A DNA stretch of 64,000 nucleotides from JAYYZW01 sp036339995 (GTDB lineage Bacteria; Pseudomonadota; Gammaproteobacteria; Ga0077536). The stretch is taken from NCBI GenBank assembly GCA_036339995.1, contig JAYYZW010000119.1, positions 8,035 to 72,034 on the forward strand, given 5' to 3'. Made by a program: the position numbers and the translations under genes. The notes under the pieces were generated by a model. The model saw only the letters and a list, made by a program, of their open reading frames with translations. It had not been told where the DNA came from and made no database searches. Positions 1 through 9,401 of the stretch are shown piece by piece (positions within the stretch are counted from its first letter, which is position 1; the number at the start of each line of letters is the position of its first letter).

Positions 1-2
1 GC

Positions 3-320
3 GGCATCGATACCGGCGCCGCCAATTCCATCCTCATTAAGGTTAACCAAATCGGAACCTTGACGGAAACCTTTGCTGCGATCGAGTCGGCGAAATCCGC
101 CGGTTACACGACGGTCGTGTCGCACCGTTCGGGGGAGACCGAAGACACCACGATCGCGGACATCGCCGTGGCTTACTGCACCGGCCAGATCAAAACAGGG
201 TCGATGTCGCGCTCCGATCGCGTCGCGAAATATAACCGCTTGCTGGTGATCGAAAACTTGCTGGGAGCGCGCGCGATTTACCCAGGGCGCGAGGCGTTCG
301 ACAGCTTGAAAGGGCAGTGA
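3..320 (+). CDS. eno: Enolase, C-terminal part (gene starts before the window)
   Basis: Enolase converts 2-phosphoglycerate to phosphoenolpyruvate in glycolysis and is also a degradosome partner in many gammaproteobacteria. The frame is open from the window edge. It shows the ANSILIKVNQIGTLTET block that contains the conserved catalytic-region lysine, then SHRSGETEDTTIAD, then the terminal TGQIKTGSMSRSDR and AKYNRLL segments, all diagnostic of the enolase barrel. It ends about 76 bp before ftsB, the usual eno-ftsB order. The TTG at 60 is internal, not a start. Identity is certain; only about 105 residues are visible. Confidence 0.97.
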   Translation, partial: GIDTGAANSILIKVNQIGTLTETFAAIESAKSAGYTTVVSHRSGETEDTTIADIAVAYCTGQIKTGSMSRSDRVAKYNRLLVIENLLGARAIYPGREAFDSLKGQ

Positions 321-396
321 AGAGTGCCGCGAACGCGTTGTTCACAAGCTTGCATGGTACGCGCCCTATCGAGGAACGTCTGAGAGACGGGCGGTT

Positions 397-702
397 GTGC
401 GTGTCGTCATCGCGATTCTCTTGTTGGTTACGATCTATCTTCAGTATTCGCTTTGGTTCGGGCGAGGGGGTATTCGCGAAGTGAATAAGCTCGCGCAGGC
501 GGTTGAGGCGCAGCGCGACGAAATCGCCCACCTGCAGGATCGCAATCGAGCGCTCGAAGCGGAAGTCATGGACCTCAAGCAGGGTCTCGAAGCAATCGAG
601 GAGCGCGCGCGCAGTGAAATGGGCATGATCAAAGATGGCGAAGTGTTTTTCCGACTCATTGACCCCGCGCAGGTAGAATCGGCCGAAGGCGGGACGGAGT
701 GA
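397..702 (+). CDS. ftsB: Cell division protein FtsB
   Basis: Small bitopic inner-membrane septum protein that joins FtsL and FtsQ in the divisome. The 101-residue product has an N-terminal membrane segment (about residues 2-22, VVIAILLLVTIYLQYSLWF) followed by a coiled coil rich in Glu, Gln and Leu (about 28-70), as expected of the family. The start is a GTG at 397, with a GAGGAA-like ribosome site at about 370 and a small CGTCT/AGACG hairpin between them. It lies between eno and ispD, the conserved gammaproteobacterial context. Confidence 0.93.
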   Translation: MRVVIAILLLVTIYLQYSLWFGRGGIREVNKLAQAVEAQRDEIAHLQDRNRALEAEVMDLKQGLEAIEERARSEMGMIKDGEVFFRLIDPAQVESAEGGTE

Positions 703-721
703 TCATGATGCGGTTCGAAAT

Positions 722-1432
722 ATGAGCGACGCCATCGTCTATGCAGTCGTACCCGCCGCGGGCCAGGGTCTTCGCATGAGCGGCGGCATACCGAAGCAGT
801 ACCTCTTGCTCAATGGACGAAGCGTGCTCGAACAAACGCTCACAAGGCTGGCCGCACACCCCCGAATCGAGCGGATCGTCGTCGCAATCGCGGACGGCGA
901 CCTGCGCTTTGAAGCGCTCAGCGATCGGCTGCCGAACAAAGTGGTGGTGGTTCGGGGCGGGCTCGAGCGCTGCCACTCGGTTCTCGCCGGACTCGAATGG
1001 CTTAGCAGTTGCGTGCCGCCCGAGGCCTGGGTGATGGTGCACGATGCAGCGCGACCGTGCCTGCGTGCGAGCGACATCGATCGTATGATCCGCGATCTAT
1101 CCGACACGACGACTGGGGGCATCCTCGCAGCGCCGGTGCGTGATACGCTCAAGCGCTGCGACGGAGATGATCAGATTACCGAGACCGTCGACCGCCGGGC
1201 AATGTGGCACGCGCTCACACCACAGATGTTTCAATTGCAGGCGTTGCGCATGGCGATCGAATCCGCGCTGGCCGAAGGAATCATCGTGGCCGACGAAGCG
1301 CAGGCAATGGAGCGGCAGGGGGTGCGGCCGAAAGTGATCCCCGGGCACAGCGACAACGTCAAGATCACCCACCCGGAAGACCTCGAACTGGCCGCATTGA
1401 TCATGCAGGCGCAAGGGAAACCACGGGCATGA
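722..1432 (+). CDS. ispD: 2-C-methyl-D-erythritol 4-phosphate cytidylyltransferase
   Basis: Third step of the MEP isoprenoid pathway: transfers CMP from CTP to methylerythritol phosphate. The 236-residue length is normal. The nucleotide-binding signature VVPAAGQGLRM is followed by PKQYLLL at the N terminus. MVHDAARPCL (around residue 103) and the late KITHPEDLELA motif are family hallmarks. It starts 19 bp after ftsB and its TGA overlaps the ATG of ispF by 4 bp (ATGA), so the two are translationally coupled, as in many bacteria. Confidence 0.97.
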   Translation: MSDAIVYAVVPAAGQGLRMSGGIPKQYLLLNGRSVLEQTLTRLAAHPRIERIVVAIADGDLRFEALSDRLPNKVVVVRGGLERCHSVLAGLEWLSSCVPPEAWVMVHDAARPCLRASDIDRMIRDLSDTTTGGILAAPVRDTLKRCDGDDQITETVDRRAMWHALTPQMFQLQALRMAIESALAEGIIVADEAQAMERQGVRPKVIPGHSDNVKITHPEDLELAALIMQAQGKPRA

Positions 1433-1902
1433 GGATAGGACAGGGATACGACGCACACCGCTTCGGCCAAGGGGATCACATCATTCTGGGCGGCGTTGAA
1501 ATCCCATTCGACAAGGGTCTCGCGGCGCACTCGGACGGCGATGTTCTACTGCATGCGATCTGTGACGCGCTTCTTGGTGCGGTTGCGCTAGGAGATATCG
1601 GCAGCCACTTTCCCGACTCCGATCCTGGGCTAAAGGACGTCAGCAGCCGGGATCTCCTGCGACGCGTAACGGAACTTCTGCGGGAGGCCGGCTACGCGCT
1701 CTGCAACATCGACGCCACCGTTATTGCGGAGCAGCCGCGCATCTCGCCCTTCGTCCGTGCGATGCGGGAGAATATCGCGGCGGATACGGGGCTGGCGATC
1801 GACGCCATCAGTATCAAGGCGACGACGACCGAGCGCATGGGTTTCACGGGGCGCGGTGAGGGTATCGCGGCTTCCGCCGTGTGCATGGTGCAAGCAGTTT
1901 AG
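1429..1902 (+). CDS. ispF: 2-C-methyl-D-erythritol 2,4-cyclodiphosphate synthase
   Basis: Fifth MEP pathway enzyme: closes CDP-methylerythritol phosphate to the cyclic diphosphate with release of CMP. 157 residues, starting MRIGQGYDAHRF, where Asp8 and His10 are the metal ligands. HSDGDVLLHAICDALLGA and the late KATTTERMGFTGRGEG motif complete the active site. The open frame extends upstream to 1204 inside ispD, but the ATG at 1429 overlapping the ispD stop matches the family start. ispF is followed by a convergent smr gene; no truD or surE lies next to it. Confidence 0.97.
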   Translation: MRIGQGYDAHRFGQGDHIILGGVEIPFDKGLAAHSDGDVLLHAICDALLGAVALGDIGSHFPDSDPGLKDVSSRDLLRRVTELLREAGYALCNIDATVIAEQPRISPFVRAMRENIAADTGLAIDAISIKATTTERMGFTGRGEGIAASAVCMVQAV

Positions 1903-1964
1903 CCCGCATATTTCATGAAGGCGCCTGGTTTCCTGGAGGAAACTCTGCGCGAGTCAGGCCGTTC

Positions 1965-2501
1965 TTAATTCTGTTTTCGCCGCAGGAGTACGTACAGCGC
2001 GCCAGAGCCGCCGTCGTTGCGCGGTGCCGAGGTAAAGGCGCGCACACTGCCATGCTGGCGTAGCCAGCGGCCTACCTTGGGCTTGAGTACCGGGTTCTTT
2101 CCGGGTGAACTCAAGCCTTTCCCGTGGATGACACGCACACAGGCGAAGCGCTGCCGGTTCGCGTGTACGAGAAACGCCACGAGTCGTTCCTTGGCTTCGG
2201 GCACCGTCATCCCGTGGAGGTCGAGTTCATCCTGTACGGCATATCGGCCGCGTCTGAGTTTGCGCAGCACGCTGCGCTGCAGACCGGGACGGTGAAATTC
2301 GGTGACCTCACCGCTGTCGGCGGAATCCCAGTCGAAATCACCGCGATCAAGGTCGCGCATGACGGCCGCTGCATCACTTTCGGAGTGACGCGGTAGCGGC
2401 GGCGGCCGCGGACGGTCCAGTGCGACCGTGTCGTGTTCGAGTCTCCTTACCTTGCCGAAGAGCTTCTGGAAGGAATCGAGTTCCGAATCATCCCGCGCCA
2501 C
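1965..2501 (-). CDS. Smr-domain nuclease-like protein
   Basis: Small MutS-related domain protein of the SmrA/SmrB type. Bacterial SmrB relatives are endonucleases that cut mRNA at collided ribosomes; whether this one does so is inference. The 178-residue protein has a charged N-terminal region and a C-terminal Smr domain containing LDLHGM (about residue 94) and VRVIHGKG (about residue 125), the two diagnostic motifs. It starts at a GTG preceded by a GAGGAGA ribosome site, 55 bp downstream of purL on the same strand, and converges on ispF. Which paralogue it corresponds to is not resolved. Confidence 0.85.
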   Translation of the reverse strand: MARDDSELDSFQKLFGKVRRLEHDTVALDRPRPPPLPRHSESDAAAVMRDLDRGDFDWDSADSGEVTEFHRPGLQRSVLRKLRRGRYAVQDELDLHGMTVPEAKERLVAFLVHANRQRFACVRVIHGKGLSSPGKNPVLKPKVGRWLRQHGSVRAFTSAPRNDGGSGALYVLLRRKQN

Positions 2502-2555
2502 GATATCGTCTCTCCTCGTAGTAATTTTTAGATCGGTCGGCGTGCCGCGACGAGG

Positions 2556-5500
2556 TCAACTACCGGAAACCCAGCGCCTTGCGTTGTTGAACAAAGCCAT
2601 CCACGGACTTTCCTCATCGCCCCATGACGGTGGACACCACGAATACTGCTTGCTCAAGAACCCCCGTTCCGGATGCGGCATCATGATGGTGATCCTGCCG
2701 TCGTCGGTGGTGAGGCCAGTGACCCCGCGCGGCGATCCATTGGGATTAAAGGGATAGGTCTCGGTGCATTGTCCGCGGTTATCGACGAAGCGCAAACACA
2801 CGCCGCGTTCGTCGTCCGGCGCGCCGGGGGGCCATAGTGCGCGGCCTTCGCCATGGGCGACGATAATGGGCGCGGACAGGCCTTCCAGGCCCGCGGTCAA
2901 AATCGAGTTCGATCGGATCACTTCGGCCATGACGAGGCGCGCTTCGAACTGTTCGGAGGTGTTGCGCTCGAATGACGGCCAGTGCGTGGCGCCTGGAATG
3001 AGGTCTCGAAGCTCGCTCAGCATCTGGCAGCCGTTGCAAACCCCAAGCGTAAACGTATCCGGCCGAGTGAAAAAAGCTTCAAACACGTCGCGCGCGCGCC
3101 TATTCAGGCGGATGGTTCCAGCCCACCCGCGTCCCGCTCCCAGAACGTCACCGTAGGAGAATCCACCGCAGACCGCGAGACCGACGATACCGTTCAGTGA
3201 TTCCCTGCCGTCGATGATATCGGTCATGTGTACGTCGACTGCATCGAAGCCGGCGCGGTCGAAGGCCGCGGCCATTTCAATGTGTCCGTTCACGCCCTGC
3301 TCACGCAGCACAGCGACCCGTGGGCGCGCGCCCGTTGTGGCGGCAACGGAAACGCAGTGATCACTGAAGTTTGTTCGCGGAAGCCTGATCGCAAGCCCTG
3401 GATCATCGCGATCGAGAATGACGGCGAGTTCCTGATCGGCACACTCGGGGTTATCGCGCAGGCGCTGTATCGCATGCGTCGTCGACGAATAAATGGCCAG
3501 CAACGCGTTCATATCCGCCTCGATTACCCGTTTCCCTCGGTGACCTAGCTTGAGCATTCCATTGTCAACAGGCCGTCCGATCACGTGAACGCAGTCGCCA
3601 AGGCCAGTCGACTCCGCGAAAAAGGATTCGACGCGGTCGCGATCGGCGGCCGGAATTTGGATGACCGCGCCGAGTTCTTCGGCGAACAAGGCGGTCAGCG
3701 GATCATTGCCGAGCGCAGTCAGATCGATATCCAGTCCATGCCTGGCGGCGAACGCCATTTCGGCGAGCGTAACGGCAAGTCCACCGTCCGATCGATCGTG
3801 ATAGGCCAGCAGATGACCGCCATCGTTCAGCGCCTGCACAGCCCGGAATAAATCTGCAAGGTCGCGAGCCTCCTCGCAGTCGGGAGGATCGCCGCCCGGC
3901 ATGCCGTAACATTGCGCCAAGATCGATCCGCCCACTCGATTGCGTCCGCGGCCCAGGTCAACGAGCAGCAACACGGTGTCTTCATCGCGCGAGAGTTCGG
4001 GGGTCATGCTCTGGCGCACGTCTGTGACCGGCGCGAACGCGGACACGATCAGCGAAACGGGCGCCACCGTTTGCCACGTTTCGCCGTCGACATCCCAAGC
4101 TGAGCGCATAGACATTGAATCTTTGCCAACCGGAATGTTGATACCCAGTGCGGGACAGAACTCCAGGCCGATCGCGCGTACCATGTCATAAAGTCGGGCG
4201 TCCTCTCCCGGATGTCCCGCCGGGCACATCCAGTTAGCCGAAAGCACGACATCGGCCAGCTGTTTGATCCGCGCCGCCGCGATATTGGTGAGGGCCTCAC
4301 CCACGGCGAGGCGGGCGGACGCGGGTCCGTCGATCAAGGCCACAGGCGTGCGTTCGCCCAGCGCCATAGCCTCACCGACATGGTTCGAAAAACCACTCGA
4401 TGTCACCGCGCAATCGGCCACCGGTACCTGCCATGGCCCGACCATTTGGTCCCGAACGGCGAGTCCGCCGACCGTACGATCGCCGATCGTGATAAGGAAA
4501 CGTTTGTCGCCGACGCCGGGAAAGGAGAATACGCGCTCCAGCGCTTCTTGGAGATCGACCCGCGAGAGGTCTGGCGAAGCCAGGTCCGTCTTAACGTGTT
4601 CCACGTCACGCTGCATGCGCGGGGGTTTGCCGAATATGACATCCATCGGTATATCGATGGCCGGCGTTCCCGTGAGGCTGTCACTTACGACGATCTGTTC
4701 GCGTTCGGTCGCCGTACCGACGACCGCATAAGGACAGCGTTCGCGTTTACAGATTTCGGCGATCTGTTCAACGCTGTCGGCGCTGACGGCGAGGACGTAA
4801 CGCTCCTGGGCCTCGTTACACCAGATCTCGTGCGGCGACATGCCTGGCTCCGCGTTGGGAATGTCGCGCAATTCAATGATGCCGCCACGATCGCTGTCGT
4901 GCAGTATTTCCGGAATCGCGTTGGATAAACCGCCCGCGCCGACGTCGTGTATCGTTAGCAGGGGGTTGGCGTCGCCGGCGGCCCAGCACGTATCGATCAC
5001 CTGCTGGCAGCGGCGCTGCATCTCGGCGTTATCCCGTTGTACCGACGCGAAGTCGAGGTCCGCATCAATGGCACCCGAGCCGAGCGATGATGCGGCGCCG
5101 CCCCCCAGGCCGATGAGCATCGCGGGCCCGCCGAGTACAAGGATCCGGGCACCGACGGGAATCGCCTGCTTGACGACATGTCCGGGCCGGATGTTGCCTA
5201 GGCCCCCGGCCAGCATGATGGGTTTGTCATAACCGCGTACTGTACGTGTGGTATCACCACGCGACTCGAAGCTGCGGAAATAACCGGTCAACGCCGGCCG
5301 ACCGAATTCATTATTGAAAGAAGCAGCGCCGATGGGCCCTTCGAGCATGACATCGAGCGCTGTCGCAAGTCGGGGATTGAACGGCCGTTCGGTTTCCCAG
5401 GGTCGTGCGGCGCCGGGCAGGCGCAGGTGCGACACTGTGAAACCGGTCAAGCCCGCCTTTGGCTTCGCACCCCGTCCGGTCGCGCCCTCGTCGCGGATTT

Positions 5501-6440
5501 CGCCGCCGGCGCCGGTCGACGCGCCCGGATAGGGAGATATCGCCGTCGGGTGATTATGCGTTTCGACCTTCATCACGATCGACACGTCTTCGGGATGATG
5601 CGCATAAATGAGGTTCGCACCGTTCACACAAAACCGCTCTGCGCGATAGCCCCGACTGACCGCGGCGTTGTCTCGATAGGCGGACAAGACGTCGTTGGGA
5701 TGGCGGGCAAAGGTGTTTCGAATCATGTCGAACAGGCTGAGCGGTTCCTCACGTCCGTCTACCAACCATGATGCGTTGAAGATCTTATGGCGGCAGTGCT
5801 CAGAATTGGCCTGCGCGAACATCATCAGTTCGACGTCCGTCGGATCACGTTCGAGTTCGCGATACCGACCGTCGAGATAATCGATCTCTTCGTCCGCCAG
5901 CGCGAGGCCGAGCTCCGTATTGGCGGCTATGAGTGCATCGCGTCCTTTTGCCAGCAGCGGGACACGGACTAGCTGACCAGGCCGTGCCGCCGAATTGAGC
6001 AGATCGAGCTCGGCGCACGATCGCATGACGGTTTCCGTCATGCGATCGTGGAGAAACGGCAGCAAGCCTTCGATGCCCTTCCGGTCGAGGCCGGTGACGA
6101 ACCAGGCGGTCACACGCTCGATACGCTCGAGTCCAATCACCCCGCAATTCACGCAGATGTCGGCCGCCTTGCTAGACCAGGGAGATATCGTGCCGATGCG
6201 CGGCGTAACCAGAATGTCGGGCTCTGTGGCTGGATTGTCGCCGGCGTCGTCGCGCGCGCGGGTAAGCCGTTTCAGCAGGTCCCGCTCGGCATTCGTCGCA
6301 CCGTCGGCGTTGTGGAACCAGGCGGCGAACAAATGCTCCGCGTCGATCGTCTCCAAGGCCGGCGCTACGTTTACGCAATCGGCCTTGAGTTTTTCGATTC
6401 GAAAGGGCGAAAGGGCGGAACCGCCCCGGAGTAACAACAT
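2556..6440 (-). CDS. purL: Phosphoribosylformylglycinamidine synthase
   Basis: Fourth step of de novo purine synthesis: amidates FGAR to FGAM using glutamine and ATP. The 1294 residues match the long single-chain gammaproteobacterial form. It contains an N-terminal domain, two AIR-synthase-like halves (MKVETHNHPTAISPYPGAST near residue 290; HDVGAGGLSNA) and a C-terminal class I glutaminase with the nucleophile in LGVCNGCQML and the His/Glu pair in MPHPERGF. The start is ATG at 6440 with an AAGGG site 11 bases upstream. A 162-bp palindromic element sits only 18 bp upstream of the start codon, separating it from the preceding operon. Confidence 0.98.
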   Translation of the reverse strand: MLLLRGGSALSPFRIEKLKADCVNVAPALETIDAEHLFAAWFHNADGATNAERDLLKRLTRARDDAGDNPATEPDILVTPRIGTISPWSSKAADICVNCGVIGLERIERVTAWFVTGLDRKGIEGLLPFLHDRMTETVMRSCAELDLLNSAARPGQLVRVPLLAKGRDALIAANTELGLALADEEIDYLDGRYRELERDPTDVELMMFAQANSEHCRHKIFNASWLVDGREEPLSLFDMIRNTFARHPNDVLSAYRDNAAVSRGYRAERFCVNGANLIYAHHPEDVSIVMKVETHNHPTAISPYPGASTGAGGEIRDEGATGRGAKPKAGLTGFTVSHLRLPGAARPWETERPFNPRLATALDVMLEGPIGAASFNNEFGRPALTGYFRSFESRGDTTRTVRGYDKPIMLAGGLGNIRPGHVVKQAIPVGARILVLGGPAMLIGLGGGAASSLGSGAIDADLDFASVQRDNAEMQRRCQQVIDTCWAAGDANPLLTIHDVGAGGLSNAIPEILHDSDRGGIIELRDIPNAEPGMSPHEIWCNEAQERYVLAVSADSVEQIAEICKRERCPYAVVGTATEREQIVVSDSLTGTPAIDIPMDVIFGKPPRMQRDVEHVKTDLASPDLSRVDLQEALERVFSFPGVGDKRFLITIGDRTVGGLAVRDQMVGPWQVPVADCAVTSSGFSNHVGEAMALGERTPVALIDGPASARLAVGEALTNIAAARIKQLADVVLSANWMCPAGHPGEDARLYDMVRAIGLEFCPALGINIPVGKDSMSMRSAWDVDGETWQTVAPVSLIVSAFAPVTDVRQSMTPELSRDEDTVLLLVDLGRGRNRVGGSILAQCYGMPGGDPPDCEEARDLADLFRAVQALNDGGHLLAYHDRSDGGLAVTLAEMAFAARHGLDIDLTALGNDPLTALFAEELGAVIQIPAADRDRVESFFAESTGLGDCVHVIGRPVDNGMLKLGHRGKRVIEADMNALLAIYSSTTHAIQRLRDNPECADQELAVILDRDDPGLAIRLPRTNFSDHCVSVAATTGARPRVAVLREQGVNGHIEMAAAFDRAGFDAVDVHMTDIIDGRESLNGIVGLAVCGGFSYGDVLGAGRGWAGTIRLNRRARDVFEAFFTRPDTFTLGVCNGCQMLSELRDLIPGATHWPSFERNTSEQFEARLVMAEVIRSNSILTAGLEGLSAPIIVAHGEGRALWPPGAPDDERGVCLRFVDNRGQCTETYPFNPNGSPRGVTGLTTDDGRITIMMPHPERGFLSKQYSWCPPSWGDEESPWMALFNNARRWVSGS

Positions 6441-6458
6441 TTGATTTCTAACCCTTAG

Positions 6459-6620
6459 GGAATCTCTGAATAAGTCATGGTGCGTCTGAATTGTTCATAA
6501 AATTGTGCAGATCAAGGCACGAATCGCAGCCAATAGCGGGGACTATTGGCAAGGTTCGTAACGCTGAGCTGCGCGATTTTATGGGCAAGGCAGATGTGCC
6601 ATGACTTATTCAAAGGTTCC
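6459..6620. repeat. MITE-like palindromic element, copy 1
   Basis: A 162-bp element with ends GGAATCTCTGAATAAGTCAT and, inverted, GGAACCTTTGAATAAGTCAT. It is flanked on both sides by TTAG (6455-6458 and 6621-6624), consistent with a 4-bp target duplication. Inside is a long imperfect hairpin centred on CCAATAG-CGGGGA-CTATTGG. It is inverted relative to copies 2 and 3. No open frame encodes a transposase, so it is non-autonomous. The right-hand TTAG supplies the TAA stop of the neighbouring minus-strand gene. The YTAR-type target suggests mobilisation by an IS5-group transposase, which is inference. Confidence 0.88.
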
Positions 6621-7481
6621 TTAGGGTATGACTTCCACCTTCACCCAGACGTCGTAGACGTCGCTACCCTGGCGCCGCGTGCTGTAAAGCGTACCGCTCG
6701 TCGAATCGTTGAATGCCTGGGCGGCACCGCCGAATGGTATCCATTCGCCCAGCCGACCGCTGACGGTCGTTGACAGGCCGCGTGAGTCGATCAAACCGCC
6801 GCCAGAGCGATTGAGGTTCTCGGTAAACGGCGAGATCTCAAGGTTGATCCGGTCGCCCGCAACACGCGGTAGGACGTAGAAACCTGCACCGGCATTACGA
6901 TACCTGACGGACCCGAACACAGTAGCGCCATACGGCGTCCACACCACCGAGTGCTGCGGTATTGGGACGGATTTCCCCGCACTGATGAAAGCTGGCGACC
7001 CTTCAATGGCATGCACGAAATGCGTATTGTCGGCATCGTGCACGCCCTGCGTGCTGAAATTGCGATATTGAACGTGGTTATCTCTATCGCCATAGGTGAT
7101 GCTCGCGCCCGGCCCACGCGCCGGCCGACCGACCCGGGCTTGAACATCGCCGCCAGTGATGCGGGCCGACAGTTCGTTTTCGCGAAGTTGCGAGTGCGCA
7201 TCGATGTCCTGACGCACGGTGATGCGCAGTTGTTTCAGTTTCGCATCGAGCGCCGCGAGGACGTTCTTGAGATCGGCCAGGTTTTCGGGCGTCGTGCGGA
7301 TGATCAGCTGGTCGTTCATTCCGGTCACAGTACCGCCTTCGACAACCAATGCCTGGAGAGTCGGTACAACGTCGTTCACAAGACGATGCTTGAGCGGAAT
7401 GATCTCCAAGGTCATTTCGGCACTATGCACCGATGGGGCGATCGAGATAAGGGCGATTGTTAAGATCAGGATACGGCTCAT
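6621..7481 (-). CDS. Exported secretin N-domain-like protein
   Basis: 286-residue exported protein. A signal peptide (MSRILILTIALISIAPSVHS, cleaved near AE) is followed by a secretin short N domain of the NolW type: IPLKHRLVNDVVPTLQAL, then LIIRTTPENLADLKNVLAALD (split here only by the beta strand). The rest is beta-rich and resembles the start of a secretin beta domain (IPIPQHSVVW-like strand, INLEISPF) but is too short to form a full outer-membrane gate. The ATG at 7481 has a strong GGAGG site and overlaps the preceding stop (ATGA). The stop codon TAA lies in the target duplication of the adjoining palindromic element. Function unknown; no type II, III or IV secretion genes are adjacent. 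Confidence 0.7.
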   Translation of the reverse strand: MSRILILTIALISIAPSVHSAEMTLEIIPLKHRLVNDVVPTLQALVVEGGTVTGMNDQLIIRTTPENLADLKNVLAALDAKLKQLRITVRQDIDAHSQLRENELSARITGGDVQARVGRPARGPGASITYGDRDNHVQYRNFSTQGVHDADNTHFVHAIEGSPAFISAGKSVPIPQHSVVWTPYGATVFGSVRYRNAGAGFYVLPRVAGDRINLEISPFTENLNRSGGGLIDSRGLSTTVSGRLGEWIPFGGAAQAFNDSTSGTLYSTRRQGSDVYDVWVKVEVIP

Positions 7482-8011
7482 ATGTGCAGCCTCCGGAAAT
7501 TCGTGTCGGGCACGCCACGTTCCCACATTTCCTCGATCCGGTCGACAAGCCCTGCGGCGATCCGCCTGTCGTTGAAATCCGCCGTCCCTTCGAAGCGAGC
7601 GGAAAACTGGCGATGTACGTATCCTGTGTTATCGGCAACGAGGATCGCTTCATTAAATTGTTTGTGCTGAGGCGCTGGCGCGCGAATTTCAATGTAACTC
7701 GGCAGACGCGAACTCAGTTCCAGCACCCGGTGACCGGTAGAAATGAGCGGTCTGGATTCAATGATGAACAGCCTTATCTGCGCAGTTCGGTTCTTCAAGG
7801 CCATATTCTTGAGGGCGTCGGCGAAGGCCTCATTATCGTAGATGGCAGGGTCTAGATGGCGGCTGACGATGATCAGCGACTGTCTGCATTGCTGGGCCAT
7901 CATCACACTGATCACGGCGAGCGATGTGTGATCGTCGAACGTCAGCGGCTCGGCCGTCCCTCCTAGGACGGCGCCTTCATAGCCGACGGCTTCATCGCGG
8001 ACCTCAGACAT
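7478..8011 (-). CDS. Conserved hypothetical protein, half phospholipase-D-like (DUF7931 type)
   Basis: 177 residues, no signal peptide. The pattern is that of a degenerate PLD-like half domain: QQCRQSLIIVSRHLDPAIYD near residue 40, IRLFIIES near 80, then FNEAILVADNTGYVHRQ (about 120) and a closing ADFNDRRIA ... IEEMWERG helix. I match it to the DUF7931 family from memory, so the family name is tentative. The HKD catalytic motif is not visible, so enzymatic activity is doubtful. It overlaps purB by 8 bp upstream and the secretin-like gene by 4 bp downstream, indicating one operon. Confidence 0.6.
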   Translation of the reverse strand: MSEVRDEAVGYEGAVLGGTAEPLTFDDHTSLAVISVMMAQQCRQSLIIVSRHLDPAIYDNEAFADALKNMALKNRTAQIRLFIIESRPLISTGHRVLELSSRLPSYIEIRAPAPQHKQFNEAILVADNTGYVHRQFSARFEGTADFNDRRIAAGLVDRIEEMWERGVPDTNFRRLHI

Positions 8012-9401
8012 CTTTGGCCAGCGCCGCTGCGTTGCCGGTGTAATTCGCGGGAGTCAACGCCTTGAGCGCCCGTTTGGCGTCCGTCGTTATATCCAGCCGG
8101 TCAATGAATTTTCCTAGGCTTTCACGGTCGATCCGTTGCCCACGGGTCAGTTTTTTCAACTGCTCGTAGGAATCGCTGATCCCATGGCGGCGCATGATCG
8201 TTTGAATCGGCTCGGCCAGTACTTCCCATGCATGATCGAGGTCGTGTGCGAGGCGATCTTTGTCGATCTCGAGTTTACCCAGACCCATGAGCAGCGATCG
8301 GTAGGCGATCACGGAGTAAGCAAGGGCACTGCCCAGATTTCGCAGCACGGTCGAATCAGTGAGGTCGCGCTGCATTCTCGAAAGCGGTAGCTTCCGTGCA
8401 AAGTGATCGAGCAGCGCATTGGCGACGCCGAGATTACCCTCGGCGTTTTCGAAGTCGATCGGATTCACTTTATGCGGCATGGTCGAAGATCCGACTTCGT
8501 CATCGACATGGTGCTGCCTGAAATAGCCGATCGAAATATAGCTCCAGATATCGCGGCACAGGTCCATAAAAATCGTGTTCGTGCGCGCGAGAGCATCGGC
8601 GAATTCGGCGATACAGTCATGCGGTTCGATTTGGGTCGTATGTGAATTCCAGCTGAGTCCGAGGCTCAGCACGAAACGCTCGCTCAAGCGCGGCCAGTCG
8701 ACATTCGGATAAGCCGCAAGGTGGGCGTTGTAGTTGCCGACGGCGCCGTTCATTTTCCCGAGCAGGGCAACTTGTTCCAGAGCATCTATCTGGCGGCGGA
8801 GGCGGACGGCGAAATTCGCCATTTCTTTGCCCATCGTCGTGGGCGACGCGGGCTGGCCGTGGGTACGCGACAGCATCGCGTCGCCGGCATGCGCAGCGCC
8901 GAGGGACGCAAGCCTGCACAGCAGTTCGTTCATGGCCGGGAGCAATACGTCGGTGCGTGCATCGCTCAGCATCATGCCGTAAGCGAGGTTGTTGATGTCC
9001 TCGCTGGTACAGGCGAAATGAATGAACGGTATGGCGGCATCGAGGGTCCGATGTTCCGCGAAACATTCGCGCAGGTAATATTCGACCGCCTTGACGTCAT
9101 GGTTGGTGGTCGCTTCGATCTGCTTGATCTTTGCAGCTTCGGCCTCATCGAACGAATGCAATAGGCCTTCGAGAATACCGCTTTTCGAGTCGTCGAATGC
9201 CGGTAGCTCCGTAATCGAGTTTTCAGCGCCCAAGGCCTGCAGCCAGCGGACTTCGACGACGACACGATAGCGCATGAGGCCAAATTCGCTGCATATGCGG
9301 CGCAGCGGGGCCGTGTGCCTGGCGTACCGGCCGTCCACCGGCGAAACGGCGTTGAGTTCTGACAGCGGCGTTGCGTCGCCGGCGGGGGGTGTCATGGACA
9401 C
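8004..9401 (-). CDS. purB: Adenylosuccinate lyase
   Basis: Cleaves SAICAR and adenylosuccinate, acting twice in purine synthesis. 465 residues, with LNAVSPVDGRYA at the N terminus, FACTSEDINNLAYG, SRTHGQPASPTTMGKE and the fumarase-superfamily signature GSSTMPHKVNPIDFENAEGN (about residue 305) carrying the flexible catalytic loop. The GTG at 9401 follows an AGGAGA site by 11 bases; an ATG at 9395 would overlap the upstream stop as ATGA and is an alternative. It is the second gene of a minus-strand operon with an aldo-keto reductase upstream; purL is two genes downstream. Confidence 0.98.
   Translation of the reverse strand: MSMTPPAGDATPLSELNAVSPVDGRYARHTAPLRRICSEFGLMRYRVVVEVRWLQALGAENSITELPAFDDSKSGILEGLLHSFDEAEAAKIKQIEATTNHDVKAVEYYLRECFAEHRTLDAAIPFIHFACTSEDINNLAYGMMLSDARTDVLLPAMNELLCRLASLGAAHAGDAMLSRTHGQPASPTTMGKEMANFAVRLRRQIDALEQVALLGKMNGAVGNYNAHLAAYPNVDWPRLSERFVLSLGLSWNSHTTQIEPHDCIAEFADALARTNTIFMDLCRDIWSYISIGYFRQHHVDDEVGSSTMPHKVNPIDFENAEGNLGVANALLDHFARKLPLSRMQRDLTDSTVLRNLGSALAYSVIAYRSLLMGLGKLEIDKDRLAHDLDHAWEVLAEPIQTIMRRHGISDSYEQLKKLTRGQRIDRESLGKFIDRLDITTDAKRALKALTPANYTGNAAALAKDV

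Noticed and set aside
4212..4928. 238-codon plus-strand ORF
   Set aside because: Antisense shadow of purL in high-GC sequence.
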